A stretch of DNA of 7,510 bases from Roseobacter sp. (GTDB taxonomy: Bacteria; Pseudomonadota; Alphaproteobacteria; Rhodobacterales; Rhodobacteraceae): the NCBI GenBank assembly GCA_024636425.1, contig JAGXHB010000109.1, positions 1-7,510 of the forward strand, written 5' to 3'. The stretch's first letter is position 1, and each line of letters begins with the position of its first letter. Both the position numbers and the translations under genes were made by a program. Shown here one piece after another: positions 6,267 to 7,510 of this stretch. The notes beneath the pieces were generated by a model that was not told the origin of the DNA, ran no database searches, and was given only the letters and a program-made list of their open reading frames with translations.

Positions 6267-7351
6267 TCCAGCCCCTCCTGTGCGACATCCTCGGCAATTT
6301 CGACGGGGTCACCGTCACTCAACTGATCCCATCCCGACACGACAACACGGGCATCGGTGTCCAGCCCGTCGCTTACTTCGGTCAGATCACCGACCGCTGC
6401 GCCCACTTCGATCTCGGTCCGTTTGGCAGCATCTTCGGCCACGGTGTAAACATAGGTAGCGAGCCCTTCGCTGATGATTGCGTCATCAGGGATCGCAATG
6501 CTCTCGTAGGTATCGAGAACAAGGCGCGAATTGGCGAACATGCCGCCCACCAGCTTGTGGTCGGCGTTTTCTATTCTGGCCCGTATTTCGAAACTGCGGG
6601 TGTCCAGATCAATCTCCGGCGCGCGCAAGATCACCTCCCCCTCGAAGGTCTGGTCGGGATACGCGGGCGTTGACACCTCCAGCGTCTGGCCAATCACCAC
6701 ACGCTCGTAATAAATCTCCGGCAGAGAGACCGACACTTCGACCGACGACAGGTCGGACAGGCGGGCAACCGCTTCATTCCCGCTCAGGAACGCACCGGGC
6801 TCCGTGTCGATCACGCCCAGCCTTCCTGCAAAAGGTGCCGCAATCGACAGATCATCAAGATCGGCCTCGGCCATCAATACGGCAGCTTCCGCGCGGCGGA
6901 AATCACCGCGTGCCTGTTCCAGCCTCGCATCTGCCGCAGCGTTGCTGTCTTGAAGCTGCCGGTAGCGGTCGTATTCCTGACGGGTTTCATCCAGCGTCGC
7001 CTCGGCCTCGGCCAAGGCGGCACGTGCGGCGCGATCATCAAGCTGGAGCAGCAAATCGCCTTGCGCCACCTCCTGCCCCGACGCCACGGGCACCTCTGTC
7101 ACGCGCCCCGCCACATTCGGCACAATATCAATACGCCGGACAGGGCGCAGTGTGCCGACGGCAGACACCGCATCATCAACCTCAACCCTTTCAGGAGAAA
7201 CAATTCCGACGCGGGTCGCCTGGCGTTCGCCCTCTTCCTGTCCAGCCCCGTTATCCCCCTGCGAGATGAGCGTTCTGGTCCCCAGCATACCGGCATAGAC
7301 GACGACAGCGAGGATGCAGATGCCAAGGGCGAACTTGATGAAACGGGACAC
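6263..7351 (-). CDS. RND efflux membrane-fusion protein (HlyD/AcrA-type periplasmic adaptor)
   Basis: A 362-residue adaptor that links the RND pump to an outer-membrane channel. Residues 5-24 form an uncleaved hydrophobic anchor. Cys12 is not in a lipobox, so it is probably membrane-anchored rather than a lipoprotein. The domains follow AcrA order: first lipoyl half (about 76-107, VPNVAGRVTEVPVASGQEVAQGDLL), a short alpha-helical hairpin (about 108-166, rich in Ala, Glu, Arg), second lipoyl half (170-200, IAAPFAGRLGVIDTEPGAFL), beta-barrel (about 203-280) and membrane-proximal domain (about 282-354). The start is the GTG at 7351-7349: an in-frame TAA lies two codons upstream, AAAGG (7362-7358) is six bases ahead, and the next Met (22) would lose the anchor. 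It is the first gene of the operon and overlaps the pump gene by 4 bases. The mature part is strongly acidic. No outer-membrane channel gene is adjacent, so an unlinked TolC-type partner is assumed. Confidence 0.94.
   Translation of the reverse strand: MSRFIKFALGICILAVVVYAGMLGTRTLISQGDNGAGQEEGERQATRVGIVSPERVEVDDAVSAVGTLRPVRRIDIVPNVAGRVTEVPVASGQEVAQGDLLLQLDDRAARAALAEAEATLDETRQEYDRYRQLQDSNAAADARLEQARGDFRRAEAAVLMAEADLDDLSIAAPFAGRLGVIDTEPGAFLSGNEAVARLSDLSSVEVSVSLPEIYYERVVIGQTLEVSTPAYPDQTFEGEVILRAPEIDLDTRSFEIRARIENADHKLVGGMFANSRLVLDTYESIAIPDDAIISEGLATYVYTVAEDAAKRTEIEVGAAVGDLTEVSDGLDTDARVVVSGWDQLSDGDPVEIAEDVAQEGLE
6274..6279 (-). promoter_or_regulatory. Consensus ribosome-binding site of the RND pump
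   Basis: AGGAGG (6279-6274) lies seven bases before the pump ATG and inside the last codons of the adaptor gene (the QEGLE tail). A perfect Shine-Dalgarno together with the ATGA overlap fixes the start of the pump and suggests strong, coupled translation of the two subunits. Confidence 0.75.
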
Positions 7352-7357
7352 AATTTA

Positions 7358-7362
7358 CCTTT
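7358..7362 (-). promoter_or_regulatory. Ribosome-binding site for the adaptor GTG start
   Basis: AAAGG (7362-7358) is six bases upstream of the GTG at 7351. Together with the in-frame TAA two codons upstream of the GTG, it decides this unusual start codon. Confidence 0.6.
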
Positions 7363-7381
7363 CGTCAATAAAAATAACGAA
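7361..7381. repeat. Inverted repeat between promoter and start of the RND operon
   Basis: The arms TTCGT (7361-7365) and ACGAA (7377-7381) are separated by an AT-rich 11-base centre, giving a 21-base element touching the candidate -10 and the ribosome-binding site. Size and place suit an operator for a TetR- or MarR-type repressor, as is usual for RND operons. No regulator gene is inside the window. Confidence 0.3.
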
Positions 7382-7408
7382 TTAGACCAATCTTTGCGTA
7401 TTCAACAA
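7381..7408 (-). promoter_or_regulatory. Candidate promoter of the RND efflux operon
   Basis: On the minus strand a -35-like TTGTTG (7408-7403) and a -10-like TCTAAT (7386-7381) are separated by 16 bases, inside an AT-rich stretch just upstream of the adaptor gene. The -10 differs from consensus at one position; the -35 matches only in TTG. A start point near 7374 would give a leader of about 23 bases carrying the ribosome-binding site. Confidence 0.4.
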
Positions 7409-7440
7409 ATCCTTGTGTTTTTGTCCGGCACCCGTATTCG

Positions 7441-7450
7441 AAAGCGCTTT
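7441..7450. repeat. Perfect 10-base palindrome upstream of the RND promoter
   Basis: AAAGCGCTTT is perfectly self-complementary and lies about 33 bases upstream of the candidate -35 of the efflux operon. It could be an activator site or the operator of a divergent gene beyond the window edge. Apart from this and the -35 region, nothing recognisable is seen in 7410-7510. Confidence 0.25.
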
Positions 7451-7510
7451 TCAGGGTAGGGCAAACAACTGAAATTCCTTGGCTTTTGTGGCTCAGATGC
7501 ACGGCATCAC

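Noticed and set aside
5574..6326. 250-codon plus-strand open frame opposite the RND pump start
   Set aside because: It is antisense to conserved RND sequence, rich in His, Arg and Gly without motifs, and starts inside the pump gene. It is a shadow frame.
6478..7269. 263-codon plus-strand open frame opposite the adaptor gene
   Set aside because: It is very rich in Arg, Pro and Ser, typical of a shadow frame, and lies opposite a complete membrane-fusion protein.
7497..7510. Possible start of a divergent plus-strand gene (ATG at 7497)
   Set aside because: Only a few codons fit in the window and there is no Shine-Dalgarno ahead of it.
1..7510. CRISPR array, insertion sequence, tRNA, phage or toxin-antitoxin genes
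   Set aside because: No regularly spaced repeats, transposase-like proteins, terminal repeats, tRNA-like folds or paired small genes were seen on either strand.

Overview
The window looks like an alphaproteobacterial chromosome segment, probably of the Rhodobacter/Roseobacter type. This is inferred from GC-rich codon use with AT-rich promoter gaps and from the gene families; no taxonomic marker gene is present. Every convincing gene lies on the minus strand, so transcription runs from high to low coordinates. Long open frames on the plus strand are high-GC shadows of these genes.

Reading in the direction of transcription, the first unit is a two-gene RND efflux operon. It starts with a membrane-fusion (periplasmic adaptor) protein (7351-6263), joined by a 4-base ATGA overlap to a full-length RND inner-membrane pump (6266-3207). 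Together they should form the inner-membrane and periplasmic parts of a proton-driven tripartite exporter. No outer-membrane channel gene and no regulator is visible here. The upstream region (7352-7510) is AT-rich and holds a candidate promoter and two small palindromes.

After a 175-base gap with hairpins, the second unit is a polar amino acid ABC importer: periplasmic binding protein (3031-2285), permease (2280-1606) and ATPase (1609-854). The binding protein resembles the FliY/TcyJ cystine-binding group, and the gene order matches the enteric fliY-yecS-yecC set, so L-cystine or a related amino acid is the best substrate guess.

A 363-base stretch (491-853) without a recognisable gene follows. 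It contains two hairpins that pair better as plus-strand RNA, an unrecognised 86-codon frame of doubtful reality, and the promoter/operator of the next gene. The third unit is a small ArsR-type repressor with a C-terminal Cys-Cys pair (490-173). It is followed by the first 39 codons of a membrane protein cut by the window edge (117-1), possibly a DUF318/ArsP-like permease, which would make this a metalloid-responsive regulator-permease pair.

Overall the region is ordinary accessory transport DNA: two transporters and the start of a third transporter/regulator module. I did not find a clear novel system. The observations most worth checking are the leader of the ABC operon (a short frame with two Cys codons plus a hairpin ahead of a putative cystine importer), the structured 491-853 gap, and the reduced cysteine set of the ArsR protein.
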